A stretch of 10,908 nucleotides of DNA. Origin: Chloroflexaceae bacterium UBA1466 (GTDB lineage Bacteria > Chloroflexota > Chloroflexia > Chloroflexales > Chloroflexaceae). Positions 1 through 7,313 of this stretch are shown here, in pieces (positions within the stretch are counted from its first letter, which is position 1; each line of letters starts with the position of its first letter). Under the pieces are notes generated by a model. That model had not been told where the DNA came from, ran no database searches, and was given only the letters and a program-made list of their open reading frames with translations. The translations under genes were made by a program, and so were the position numbers. The stretch spans positions 6,054-16,961 of the forward strand of contig DCSM01000063.1 in assembly GCA_002325605.1 (NCBI GenBank), given 5' to 3'.

Positions 1-28
1 TAAAGCCTTTGGACTCCTGGACAATCAT
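1..28 (-). CDS. Partial gene start at left edge, possibly a prepilin-like protein
   Basis: An ATG at 28-26 on the minus strand is preceded by AGGAG (41-37) with an 8-base spacer, a good ribosome binding site. Only nine codons lie in the window and read MIVQESKGF before the edge. A short leader ending in Lys-Gly-Phe is how many type IV prepilins begin (cleavage after Gly, Phe at +1, then a hydrophobic helix), but the diagnostic residues are outside the window. The gene lies just past the terminator-like hairpin at 57-94, with little room for its own promoter, so it may depend on read-through. The start site is moderately supported; the product is a guess. Confidence 0.4.
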
Positions 29-56
29 CTTCACCACTCCTGACTTTGGCACTACC

Positions 57-94
57 AAAAAAGACTCCTCAAGCCGCAGTGGGCTTGGGGAGTC
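57..94 (-). terminator. Rho-independent terminator after the 145-residue gene
   Basis: On the minus strand a 13-bp stem (arms 82-94 and 63-75, one G-T wobble) closes a 6-base loop (76-81) and is followed directly by six T residues (62-57). It lies about 40 bases past the stop codon of the gene ending at 134. Because a gene with a good ribosome binding site starts at 28, it could also act as a partial, read-through terminator between the two genes. Confidence 0.8.
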
Positions 95-133
95 AACTTC
101 TTAACTGGGGGTTTTCCAAAAATATAAGCGCTG

Positions 134-571
134 CTAGGCTTTTTCAAAAGGCTTTAAACCTAAAACAACTAAAGGCACGATAAAAGCTGCAATTTCGCTG
201 TCCCGCCAATGCACTATAAGGGGGCGACCATCCCAAGCCCGCGTGAGAAAGCCCGCTTGTTCCAAATCGGCCCAGATTTGCTCTGGCTGGGCCAGCGCAA
301 GCCCCCGGGCGTGGGCCACCTGCTGGGCCACCCGATAAGCTGGCTCAGGGTAGAGGGGAAAGGATTGCCAATCTTTCAAACAATGACCAATAACATTTGG
401 GCTTGCGGGCCCAAGGTGCGGGCCTTCATCAACAATGGCTACCCCAACCGCCAGCGCATGGATGAGCATTTGGAGAAAGCGGGTCCCTGATTCGGATATT
501 TTCCATTGAGGATAATAGGGTTTTTCGTTGCCTTGGTCAACAAAGGCCACCTTTGTGGATGGATATGACAT
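134..571 (-). CDS. Hypothetical protein, 145 residues, family not recognised
   Basis: I do not recognise this protein. It starts at ATG 571-569; the upstream ribosome binding site is weak (an AGG about 6 bases before the start, and AGAAGG further away). There is no N-terminal signal peptide. The middle (about 33-48) is a hydrophobic helix-like stretch and residues 87-108 look amphipathic. The last 20 residues contain a strongly hydrophobic run (IAAFIVPLVVLGL, about 127-139) before a short charged end, which could be a buried helix or a C-terminal membrane anchor. Support for it being real: an open frame of 438 bases, typical protein composition, and a strong terminator 40 bases after the stop. 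A weak candidate -10 (CATAAT, 653-648) lies upstream, but I see no matching -35. It appears to be transcribed alone, or with the gene cut by the left edge. Confidence 0.65.
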   Translation of the reverse strand: MSYPSTKVAFVDQGNEKPYYPQWKISESGTRFLQMLIHALAVGVAIVDEGPHLGPASPNVIGHCLKDWQSFPLYPEPAYRVAQQVAHARGLALAQPEQIWADLEQAGFLTRAWDGRPLIVHWRDSEIAAFIVPLVVLGLKPFEKA

Positions 572-663
572 TTTTAGCCTGCTACCTTCTTTAGCTTAAA
601 TCCTAAGCATCGCTAGGCCAGAGGATTCCCAGATTTTCTGCTGCTCGATTATGTTGCCCAACG

Positions 664-704
664 TCTAAGGGCTAACCAAACAGACGAAATGGGTAGCCTT
701 TAGG
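664..704. repeat. Imperfect inverted repeat in the intergenic spacer
   Basis: Bases 664-677 and 691-704 form a 14-bp imperfect inverted repeat around a 13-base loop. Read as plus-strand RNA, 13 of 14 positions can pair if G-U is allowed (one mismatch, 675 with 693). Read on the minus strand the wobbles become A-C mismatches, so the structure favours plus-strand RNA. No T-tract follows it. Its role is unknown. The rest of 572-796 shows no convincing gene; a 75-codon plus-strand frame there runs into the terminator and into the end of the phosphorylase gene and has no ribosome binding site I can defend. Confidence 0.4.
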
Positions 705-796
705 TTGCAATAATGCCTCACGGTGCATATTCTACCGACCATGTGAACGGGAGTTGGGCCCAAATTAGGTTTTGTAGGGTGCTTTTGGCCCCAGGT

Positions 797-843
797 AAAA
801 AAAGGGCCGCCAAGGTTTTGGTTGCCCAAATCCCTGGTGGCCC
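797..843 (-). terminator. Strong rho-independent terminator of the glucan phosphorylase gene
   Basis: On the minus strand, arms 843-832 and 815-804 pair as a GC-rich outer stem with one mismatch and one wobble. They enclose an inner 5-bp stem (830-826 with 821-817) capped by a GCAA tetraloop (825-822), a GNRA-type loop. Seven T residues (803-797) follow immediately. It begins 23 bases after the stop codon of the phosphorylase gene, which it clearly serves. Confidence 0.9.
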
Positions 844-866
844 GTTGAATTCAGAACCTGCAAAAC

Positions 867-3008
867 CTATTTTTCGCTGGAATTTGCCGCAGGCATGTAG
901 AAATGAGCCATGTAGTCGGCCAACATCCGCCGCGTGCTAAAGAGGGGCGCAACCGTCATGATCGCTTCTTTGACAAAGCTCAGAAAACGATTAGGCACGC
1001 CCGCCACATCACGCCCATCATAAAAGGCGGGAATGATCTCATTCTCTAACACATGATAGAGCGATTGAGCATCATTCCAATCCTGCTCTTCGGGGATGCT
1101 ATATTCACGTTCTTCGCCAATGGCCCAGCCATTGCGCCCATTATAGGCTTCGGGCCACCAGCCATCAAGAATACTGAAATTCGGGACACCATTGAGGCTG
1201 GCTTTCTGGCCACTTGTCCCGCTGGCTTCGTAAGGGCGACGCGGGGTATTGAGCCAAATATCTACGCCTTGCACGAGCATGCGCCCAACTGTAATATCAT
1301 ATTCTTCCAAGAAAACGATGCGCCCAGCTAGACCAGGCTGATTGGCCAGTTGATAAACCTCTTGAATCAGATGTTTGCCAGGATTATCGGCGGGATGGGC
1401 CTTGCCCGCAAAGACAATTTGCACTGGCCGCCCAGACCGATTCAAGATCGCCTTCATCCGCTCGAAGTCGCGGAACATCAAAGTTGCCCGTTTGTAGGTG
1501 GCGAAACGGCGGGCAAAGCCAATGGTTAGGGCATCATTGTCCAAAAGGGGATAGTCAGGCGGGGTTTGGCCCAGGCGCTGAAACCGCCGCTGAAACCGCT
1601 GGCGGGCAAATTCGATTAAGCGGTGAGTCAGTTGCCGTCGCACGTTCCAAAGCACTTCGTTGGGAATTTCCCGAATGTTCTGCCAGATTTGGGGGTCATC
1701 CAGGTTCGCTTCCCAAGTTTTGTCCAGGTAGGCATCAAACAATTCCCGCATTTCGGGAGCCAGCCAGGAGGCCGTATGAATGCCGTTGGTAATCGCCGTG
1801 ATTGGCACTTCGTCGCGGCTCTTGCTGGGATAAAGCCATTGCCACATCCCACGGGCGACGTGGCCGTGAAGTTTGCTGACCCCATTATGGTAATTGGAAA
1901 GTTTGAGGCCCAAAACGGTCATGGCGAAAGTGGGGCCCCAACTCTGATCCTGGCGGGCCATGTTCAAAAAGTCGTCGTGATTGAGGCCCAATTGCGGCCA
2001 GTATTGCCAGAAAAACTTTTCAATCAGGGGGAAGGGAAAGGCATCATTGCCTGCTGGCACAGGTGTGTGCGTTGTAAAGACCGCGTGGGACTGAATCTGC
2101 TGCATCGCTTTCTCAAGCGAAACGCCTTGCGTCACCAATTCGCGCAGCAATTCAAGGACTAAGAAGGCCGAATGCCCTTCGTTCATGTGCCACACGCTGG
2201 GGTTAATCCCCAATTGGCGCAGGGCCCGCACGCCCCCAATGCCTAGCACAATCTCTTGCGCGACGCGCATTTCCTGGTCGCCACCGTACAAACGGGCCGA
2301 AAGTTCGCGGTCTTGCGGGCTGTTGGGGTGAATATCGGTGTCCAAAAGGAAGAGCGGCGTGCGCCCGACCTGAATCCGATAGACTTTGGCGTAAATCGTG
2401 CGCCCTGGCAGTTCGACATCAACAACCACCTCTTGCCCATCAGGCGTGAGCGCGGGAGTCGCAGGTGCGTTCGCAAAATCCGTCTTGTGATATTCGGCCA
2501 TCTGCCAGCCGCTTGGGTCAAGTTGTTGACGGAAGTAACCTTGCGGATAGATAAAGCCTACGCCGATAAAAGGCAGGGCCATATCACTGGTTTCCTTGAC
2601 ATGGTCGCCCGACAAAATGCCCAAGCCGCCTGAATAGATGGGCAAAGATTCGTGCATGCCAAACTCGGCGCTGAAATAGGCGATGGTTTTGCCCTTGACA
2701 GCGGGGTAGTGCTGGGTAAACCAGGTCTCTTTCGCCCCGACATAGGCATCGAAATCGGCGATCACCGCATCGAATTGAGCGAGAAAAGCAGGATTCTGGG
2801 CCGCTTCCAGGAGGCGCTTCTGGCGCACCTGGCGCAGAAAGCTGACCGGGTTGTGGTAGATCAGTTCCCACAAATCGGGGTCAATCTGCTGAAAAAGGCT
2901 TTGGGCTTCGGGATGCCAACTCCACCACAAGTTGTAGGCCAGGTCGCGTAGCCGGGCCAGGCGTTCGGGAGTGGGCGTGAAGATGAGGCTGTTGTCCAAC
3001 TGGGTCAT
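867..3008 (-). CDS. glgP: Alpha-glucan (glycogen/maltodextrin) phosphorylase, GT35 family with DUF3417 N-terminus
   Basis: This cytoplasmic enzyme removes glucose units from alpha-1,4-glucans with phosphate, giving glucose-1-phosphate, in glycogen or maltodextrin use. The product is 713 residues from ATG 3008-3006, with GGAG about 11 bases upstream. An in-frame TTG at 3047 would add 13 residues but has poorer support. Residues 5-110 match DUF3417, the usual N-terminus of this subgroup. Phosphorylase motifs follow: YSGGLGILSGDH (125-136), HMNEGH (274-279), TTHTPVPAGND (312-322, with the His equivalent to the active-site His of glycogen phosphorylase), ITNGIH (406-411), the FARRFATYKRA segment (498-508), and EASGTSGQK with Lys602 as the expected pyridoxal-phosphate lysine. 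The sequence is full length and intact. It has its own promoter (3077-3105) and terminator (797-843). No other glycogen gene is in the window. The choice between glycogen and maltodextrin as substrate cannot be made from sequence alone. Confidence 0.96.
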   Translation of the reverse strand: MTQLDNSLIFTPTPERLARLRDLAYNLWWSWHPEAQSLFQQIDPDLWELIYHNPVSFLRQVRQKRLLEAAQNPAFLAQFDAVIADFDAYVGAKETWFTQHYPAVKGKTIAYFSAEFGMHESLPIYSGGLGILSGDHVKETSDMALPFIGVGFIYPQGYFRQQLDPSGWQMAEYHKTDFANAPATPALTPDGQEVVVDVELPGRTIYAKVYRIQVGRTPLFLLDTDIHPNSPQDRELSARLYGGDQEMRVAQEIVLGIGGVRALRQLGINPSVWHMNEGHSAFLVLELLRELVTQGVSLEKAMQQIQSHAVFTTHTPVPAGNDAFPFPLIEKFFWQYWPQLGLNHDDFLNMARQDQSWGPTFAMTVLGLKLSNYHNGVSKLHGHVARGMWQWLYPSKSRDEVPITAITNGIHTASWLAPEMRELFDAYLDKTWEANLDDPQIWQNIREIPNEVLWNVRRQLTHRLIEFARQRFQRRFQRLGQTPPDYPLLDNDALTIGFARRFATYKRATLMFRDFERMKAILNRSGRPVQIVFAGKAHPADNPGKHLIQEVYQLANQPGLAGRIVFLEEYDITVGRMLVQGVDIWLNTPRRPYEASGTSGQKASLNGVPNFSILDGWWPEAYNGRNGWAIGEEREYSIPEEQDWNDAQSLYHVLENEIIPAFYDGRDVAGVPNRFLSFVKEAIMTVAPLFSTRRMLADYMAHFYMPAANSSEK

Positions 3009-3076
3009 AAGAAGAGATTCTCCGTGACTCAAATGATTCAAGTTCAACCACCAAAATTTGGCAATTGATTCTCTTC

Positions 3077-3105
3077 ATTGTACGCAAAGTAGCCTAATCT
3101 GTCTA
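3077..3105 (-). promoter_or_regulatory. Sigma-70-type promoter for the glucan phosphorylase gene
   Basis: On the minus strand TAGACA (3105-3100; 5 of 6 to the -35 consensus) and TACAAT (3082-3077; 5 of 6 to the -10 consensus) are separated by exactly 17 bases. Transcription would begin near 3070, giving a leader of about 60 bases before the ATG at 3008. It sits just after the terminator of the upstream gene, so the phosphorylase gene is probably an independent unit. Confidence 0.7.
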
Positions 3106-3126
3106 GCTAGGAATTCGGCGCAACAT

Positions 3127-3162
3127 AAAAGTGAGGCCGGGGAGCAAATCCCGACCTCACTT
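3127..3162 (-). terminator. Rho-independent terminator of the large secreted-protein gene
   Basis: Arms 3155-3162 and 3129-3136 pair perfectly over 8 bp. After one C-A mismatch the stem continues through a C-G pair and GGG/CCC (3139-3141 with 3150-3152) to an 8-base loop. On the minus strand a short T run (3130-3127) follows. It begins about 33 bases past the stop codon at 3196 and separates this gene from the phosphorylase promoter. Confidence 0.75.
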
Positions 3163-3195
3163 AGGGCCCATTTAACTTTTCAACTTCCGACCTGC

Positions 3196-6100
3196 TTATT
3201 CAAGAGGAGCCGTGCGGCCAAACGAATCCAGGTAATTGCCCTTCACGATCAAGGGGAAATAGACGATATTGTTGGCTTGGAGACTACCCTTTTCATTATC
3301 CAGGATTGTCAAAGTTGCGCTGGCTTGGGGGCCCAAAGTTGCATTGCTTGGGGCACTCAAGTGGAGCGAAACGGTCTCCGTTAGCTCTAAGGTGCTGTCA
3401 TCAATGATGGGCACATTGATTGTCTTTGTGGTTTCGCCAGGCGCAAAGGAGAGCGTGCCCTTCGTCGCGGTATAATCCGTGCCTGGAGTCGCGGTCTCAC
3501 TGGATTCGCCAAAGGCATATTGCACGCTGACTTGCTGCTGCTGGGCCGCGCTGAGGGTGACCGTAATTGGCGCATTCACTGCGTCTTCGGAAACCTGGTA
3601 GCTGGCCGCACTGAACTGGACAAGCGGTGGTTCATCATCTAGGATGGTCAGCACAGCGGCTGAAGGCGAACTCAAATTCGTGCTTGAGGGGTTGCTCAAA
3701 TTGAGCTTGATGGTTCGATTGCCATCCGCCAAGTTATTGTTGAGTAGATCTACTGTGAAAGTTTGGGTAACAACACCCGCCGCGAACGTAAGTTTCCCAC
3801 TGCTGGGCGTGTAATCTTTGTTCGCAACAGCTGTCCCGTCGCTGGTTGCATAACTAACCGTAACATTGTTGGCTAAAGGTGTATTGAGAATAACGGTTAC
3901 GGTTGCTTGCCCGTCCGCCTCGCTCGCGGTGAAGCTGCTATCGTTCTGGTCAACGCCCGGCTCTTCGTCGCTGAACCGCACGCCGATTGGGGAGAGCGCT
4001 AAGTGAAGGTCGGTAACGGCTGGCGGGACACCCACCACGGCGCTTACCTTGCTCTCATAGCCCTCCGCTTCGGCTTCCACATACCAACAACCTGCGGCCA
4101 CATCCCAGCCATAGTAACCAATCCCGTCTGTGGTCTGGGGGTTACTGGTGGGGTCTATTTCTCCATCTGAAGGGTCGGCAACTTCCCCTAACTCGGTAGG
4201 CGCAGGCTGACTCCAAGCTACACCAGGGTCTTTGGAGAGGTTTGATTCACAGGAGTTAATGGTGACATCCTGTGGATTGGTTTTCGCCGTCCATTCAGGT
4301 ACTTTGTAGAGCGTAACGGTGGCCCCTTCGATAGGCTGGCCCGTCACGGCATCCGAGATAATCCCGCTGGGGTCATACAGAACCAGTTTCCCAAGGGCCT
4401 TCTCTTCAATTCCTGCTTCGCAAGTTGCAACGATCATAAGCTCGCCCGTATCCAATTGGGCCGCGGGAAGGGTCAACTCATAAGTCATAACCTGAGTCGC
4501 TGCAAGGTAAGGAGCGTAGACTCCATTCTGATTCATCGTGAAGGATTTGATCTGCTTCCCGACCAGCTGAAGGATAACTTGGCTGGGTAAAGCTCCACTG
4601 GCGCATGAGACGGCTCTGGAGATTGTAAGGTCGTTCAAACCTTTGCCCCGTGAGACCCGGACTTCAACTTCGCCTGTGCGGGGGTTAGTTCGGGTTAGGC
4701 TTCCCTGGCCCCCAACGACGATAGCAAGCGGTGCTACAGGCTTGTCAAGGGTAGCATCAATGCCCTCTTTAGTTTCACCCTTCTGGACGGTCACGTAAGT
4801 CGCTTCTTCAGAAGTAGCTGCATTCAGATAATATTCGTCGGGGTAAGGTCGCCCTTTCGCATGCTTCTTATCTTGGAAAGCGATCAGATAAGTATTGGGG
4901 CTAAGATTTCGTAAGACGTAACTACCGTCTTTCTTCGTGAGTGTGTGGGCAGCTTTCTTCCATTCCCCGTTGAGGTTGGTATAAGCATACACATGAACGC
5001 TCTTGAGCGGGGTAGTCCCATCGGGCGCAAAGACCATCCCTGTGATCTGGGTGGGGAGGTTGACTACCGATTTGACGCTGGTAGAGTTGTTGGTTTTAGA
5101 AGTATCTGCGCTGGCCGAGATGGTGGCTTGATTAACGATTGTATCCCCATCTAAGAGGTAATCTTTGGCATGGGTGCGGAGCTTCAAGTATCCCCCACCA
5201 TAGCCCCCAAGCCAATCAATGGTCCAAGTGATCTTGTTCCCAACAATTTGGGGTGTACCCGCCTTAGTGCTTCCAAACTTCCAACCTGCCTTCCCCCAAG
5301 CAAGGACTGCACCTTCGGGAAGGGTATCTACGATCTGGACATTTGAGATCGGTAGCGTACCGTTATTCCAGTAGTAAAGCGCATAATTCATTTCATCGCC
5401 TGGCGCAACGATCCGGGCCTTTTGGGCAACATACTTACTAATGCCAGGATCGGCAGTTGCTGCTTGAACGATGATTTCAGTTTGGGAAGTGCTACCTTCA
5501 CTCTCAAAGAAGCCATTTTCGTCCCCAATCTCAAAGGGGCTATCGAGCCGATCTCCAGGTTTGAGATCCACTGAAACGCGAACTTCAATGACGATTCGGC
5601 CATAGCTTCCACGGGGCAAAGGTCGCTCTAAAACCCACTTAATCTTATCCCCTTCCCATTTAGGAATAACCTTGATGACTGTGCCATCCATCAAAATGAG
5701 TTTGCTGGTGATAAATTTGAGGAACTTAGGAAGCTTCCCCCGAATGATGATGCCGTTAGCATCAGAAGAATCGTCAGAATTATCGTTGCCGAAGTAGATG
5801 TAGTAGTAAGCAATTCCGCCTGCGACGGGGCGCGGGGGCCAAACTGACTTGCGAATGAAGAGGTTAGTCGTCGAGCTAATGGTTATGGTTCCCCCGGAGC
5901 TACTGCTACTTTTAGCCGAATAGTCGGTGATCTTGAGGGTATAGCGGAATTCAGGGCCCGCTTTTTGTTCATTCCCGTTGCGGACCCGCACGTAGTAGGT
6001 TCCCGCTGACAAAACCTTCTTAGTAATCCGGGAAGCACCGTGGCCATAGCGTTCTTTGTTTCCTTCGCTATTGAAGGCCAAGGGGGTTTTACCATCGGTG

Positions 6101-6954
6101 TCATAGAGGTAGAGATAGGTTTTATTGCGACCTTGCGGGCTGACTTCGAAGGTCTCGATGCGGTAATACTTCCCTGCTTCAGCCTTAAAGGAGACCCAAT
6201 CCTCATCGCCTTTGACACAGAAAGTGTGTTGCTGCGTTTCTCCGACCACAAAACTCCCTGCGCCGTCCGAGGTGTTGTTGGGTTCATACTTATCTTCACA
6301 CCCAGCGACGACGGTCACAGACTTGTTAGCTGTGGTAAGGGGCTTTTCGTAAAGGTCAAAGAGCGTGACCCGCACCAAAAAAGCACCCGTTTTTGGGTAT
6401 TTGTGGACGATTTCTTGCTCTGTGGTTTGCTTAACAGCTGAACCATCCCCAAAATCCCAGGTCAAGTACTTGTAGGTGGTGATAAGATCAGTAACTTGCA
6501 CATTGAAGGTTACATCCTTGCCCACAACCAGAGGACTTTCATTTTTGAGAACCAACCCATCCTCAACGGTTGCGGTGGTAGTTGCGCTCCCACCGGCAAT
6601 TGGTTCTCTCTTTTCGTTGAGTAAGGTAGCTTTGACTTCAAACTCATCGGCCCAAGCATAGTAATGCTCAACCTGCATTTGAGGTTGGGCAACTTGCGTA
6701 ACTTTACCATCCCCGAAGTCCCACTTAACGTAGGCGAAGCTTCCATAGACGCTAGGGCTGACAACTAAGGTAAAGGTTAGCGGATTTCCTAATAAGGCCT
6801 TGTTGGGAGGCAGAATTGTCACCATTCCTGTGACACTACTTTTTTCTGATTCCACGCTGGCTTTAGCGATTGGCAAGAGTGAAGGAGGCGTGAGGGAAGG
6901 TAGAAGTGAGAGACTTACTACCAACGCCAGAAGTAGAGATAGCCGGGTTTTCAT
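3196..6954 (-). CDS. Large secreted surface protein with PKD, PPC, DUF11, carboxypeptidase-regulatory-like and Calx-beta domains
   Basis: A 1252-residue exported protein. The start is set by AAAGGAG, 7 bases before ATG 6954-6952; an in-frame ATG at 6981 would put nine extra residues ahead of the signal peptide. Residues 1-32 form a signal peptide (Lys-Arg, a Leu-rich core, likely cleavage after Ala-Lys-Ala). Domains in order: two PKD domains (about 43-131 and 132-217, each with a WDFGDG core); a PPC domain (220-343, starting with the YEPNNT motif); a Ser-rich linker (346-358); two DUF11-like adhesion/stalk domains (about 361-496 and 503-631); a carboxypeptidase-regulatory-like beta domain (636-739); a less clear beta-rich region (743-861); a second such domain (862-987, VTGQPIEGATVTLY); and two Calx-beta domains (about 992-1107 and 1111-1219). 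The protein ends in a short tail with YFPLIVK (1232-1238). I see no enzymatic domain, no LPXTG and no C-terminal membrane helix. A structural, adhesive or matrix role is inferred. Calx-beta domains often bind calcium. Confidence 0.9.
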   Translation of the reverse strand: MKTRLSLLLALVVSLSLLPSLTPPSLLPIAKASVESEKSSVTGMVTILPPNKALLGNPLTFTLVVSPSVYGSFAYVKWDFGDGKVTQVAQPQMQVEHYYAWADEFEVKATLLNEKREPIAGGSATTTATVEDGLVLKNESPLVVGKDVTFNVQVTDLITTYKYLTWDFGDGSAVKQTTEQEIVHKYPKTGAFLVRVTLFDLYEKPLTTANKSVTVVAGCEDKYEPNNTSDGAGSFVVGETQQHTFCVKGDEDWVSFKAEAGKYYRIETFEVSPQGRNKTYLYLYDTDGKTPLAFNSEGNKERYGHGASRITKKVLSAGTYYVRVRNGNEQKAGPEFRYTLKITDYSAKSSSSSGGTITISSTTNLFIRKSVWPPRPVAGGIAYYYIYFGNDNSDDSSDANGIIIRGKLPKFLKFITSKLILMDGTVIKVIPKWEGDKIKWVLERPLPRGSYGRIVIEVRVSVDLKPGDRLDSPFEIGDENGFFESEGSTSQTEIIVQAATADPGISKYVAQKARIVAPGDEMNYALYYWNNGTLPISNVQIVDTLPEGAVLAWGKAGWKFGSTKAGTPQIVGNKITWTIDWLGGYGGGYLKLRTHAKDYLLDGDTIVNQATISASADTSKTNNSTSVKSVVNLPTQITGMVFAPDGTTPLKSVHVYAYTNLNGEWKKAAHTLTKKDGSYVLRNLSPNTYLIAFQDKKHAKGRPYPDEYYLNAATSEEATYVTVQKGETKEGIDATLDKPVAPLAIVVGGQGSLTRTNPRTGEVEVRVSRGKGLNDLTISRAVSCASGALPSQVILQLVGKQIKSFTMNQNGVYAPYLAATQVMTYELTLPAAQLDTGELMIVATCEAGIEEKALGKLVLYDPSGIISDAVTGQPIEGATVTLYKVPEWTAKTNPQDVTINSCESNLSKDPGVAWSQPAPTELGEVADPSDGEIDPTSNPQTTDGIGYYGWDVAAGCWYVEAEAEGYESKVSAVVGVPPAVTDLHLALSPIGVRFSDEEPGVDQNDSSFTASEADGQATVTVILNTPLANNVTVSYATSDGTAVANKDYTPSSGKLTFAAGVVTQTFTVDLLNNNLADGNRTIKLNLSNPSSTNLSSPSAAVLTILDDEPPLVQFSAASYQVSEDAVNAPITVTLSAAQQQQVSVQYAFGESSETATPGTDYTATKGTLSFAPGETTKTINVPIIDDSTLELTETVSLHLSAPSNATLGPQASATLTILDNEKGSLQANNIVYFPLIVKGNYLDSFGRTAPLE

Positions 6955-6993
6955 TCGTTTACTCCTTTGTAGCGACCACATAGACTTTCCTGA

Positions 6994-7023
6994 ATCTTAT
7001 TGAATGAAGATATTTGATTCCAA
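6994..7023 (-). promoter_or_regulatory. Candidate proximal promoter for the secreted-protein gene
   Basis: On the minus strand TTGGAA (7023-7018) and TAAGAT (6999-6994) are 18 bases apart; each matches 4 of 6 consensus positions. Transcription would begin near 6987, leaving a leader of about 33 bases. The spacing is acceptable but the hexamers are modest and the region is AT-rich, so chance matches are likely. Confidence 0.3.
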
Positions 7024-7121
7024 GTAAGTTTTAAGGTTTTTGGAATGCCCCTTTCTTTTGAAAACCACAGATTGCGTAGCTTTCGTATACTATTTACCAT
7101 AAACAGCAACTCATTAAAGGT

Positions 7122-7130
7122 AGTATAACA
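7122..7130 (-). promoter_or_regulatory. Candidate extended -10 promoter for the secreted-protein gene
   Basis: On the minus strand TGTTATACT (7130-7122) fits the extended -10 form (TG, one base, then TATACT, 5 of 6). No well-spaced -35 is present: the nearest TTGACT is about 22 bases upstream of the -10. Use of this site would give a leader of roughly 160 bases. It competes with the proximal candidate at 6994-7023. Confidence 0.3.
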
Positions 7131-7229
7131 CAGCCTTCTACTAAAGGCAAGTCAAACGATTAGTCCTTTTAGGCTATTTTTAACCTTTTCTGCACAAGGC
7201 TTAATTCTATTGATTAGACTGACTACAAT

Positions 7230-7257
7230 GCTTAAAGCTCAATTTAAGGCTTTAAGC
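7230..7257. repeat. Perfect 9-bp inverted repeat upstream of the FAH promoter
   Basis: GCTTAAAGC (7230-7238) and GCTTTAAGC (7249-7257) are exact reverse complements around a 10-base spacer. The spacer itself contains TTTAAG, an alternative partner for the left arm. It lies about 17 bases upstream of the -35 of the FAH promoter. It could be an operator or activator site, or a hairpin in a long transcript; no T-tract follows on either strand. Confidence 0.45.
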
Positions 7258-7273
7258 TAATAGAGTCACAACA

Positions 7274-7302
7274 TTGACAAAGTCTTCTTCAGTCGTTACT
7301 AT
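7274..7302 (+). promoter_or_regulatory. Sigma-70-type promoter for the FAH-family gene
   Basis: A perfect -35, TTGACA (7274-7279), is followed after exactly 17 bases by TACTAT (7297-7302; 4 of 6, keeping the key second and last bases). A start near 7309 leaves a leader of about 47 bases before ATG 7356. The perfect palindrome at 7314-7330 falls within the first bases of that leader. Confidence 0.65.
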
Positions 7303-7313
7303 ATTCTCTAAGA

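Noticed and set aside
713..940. A 75-codon plus-strand frame after the 664-704 hairpin
   Set aside because: It reads through the phosphorylase terminator and into the 3' end of that gene, lacks a clear ribosome binding site, and its composition does not suggest a real protein.
1623..2162. A 179-codon open frame on the plus strand inside the phosphorylase gene, with other antisense frames nearby
   Set aside because: It lies wholly opposite a well-conserved enzyme gene, has no defensible ribosome binding site, and its composition is that of an antisense shadow.
3009..3047. Longer phosphorylase start at an in-frame TTG
   Set aside because: The ATG at 3008 begins exactly where DUF3417-type proteins usually begin and has a GGAG upstream; the extra 13 residues show no family resemblance.
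3410..3990. Internal duplication of the two Calx-beta domains as a possible DNA repeat
   Set aside because: The similarity is at protein-fold level only; the DNA is not visibly repeated, so it is an old domain duplication and not a repeat element.
6955..6981. Longer start (ATG 6981) for the secreted protein
   Set aside because: ATG 6954 has AAAGGAG at ideal spacing and leaves a normal signal peptide; the upstream ATG would put nine extra residues, some charged, before it and has only a weak, too-close AGGAAAG.
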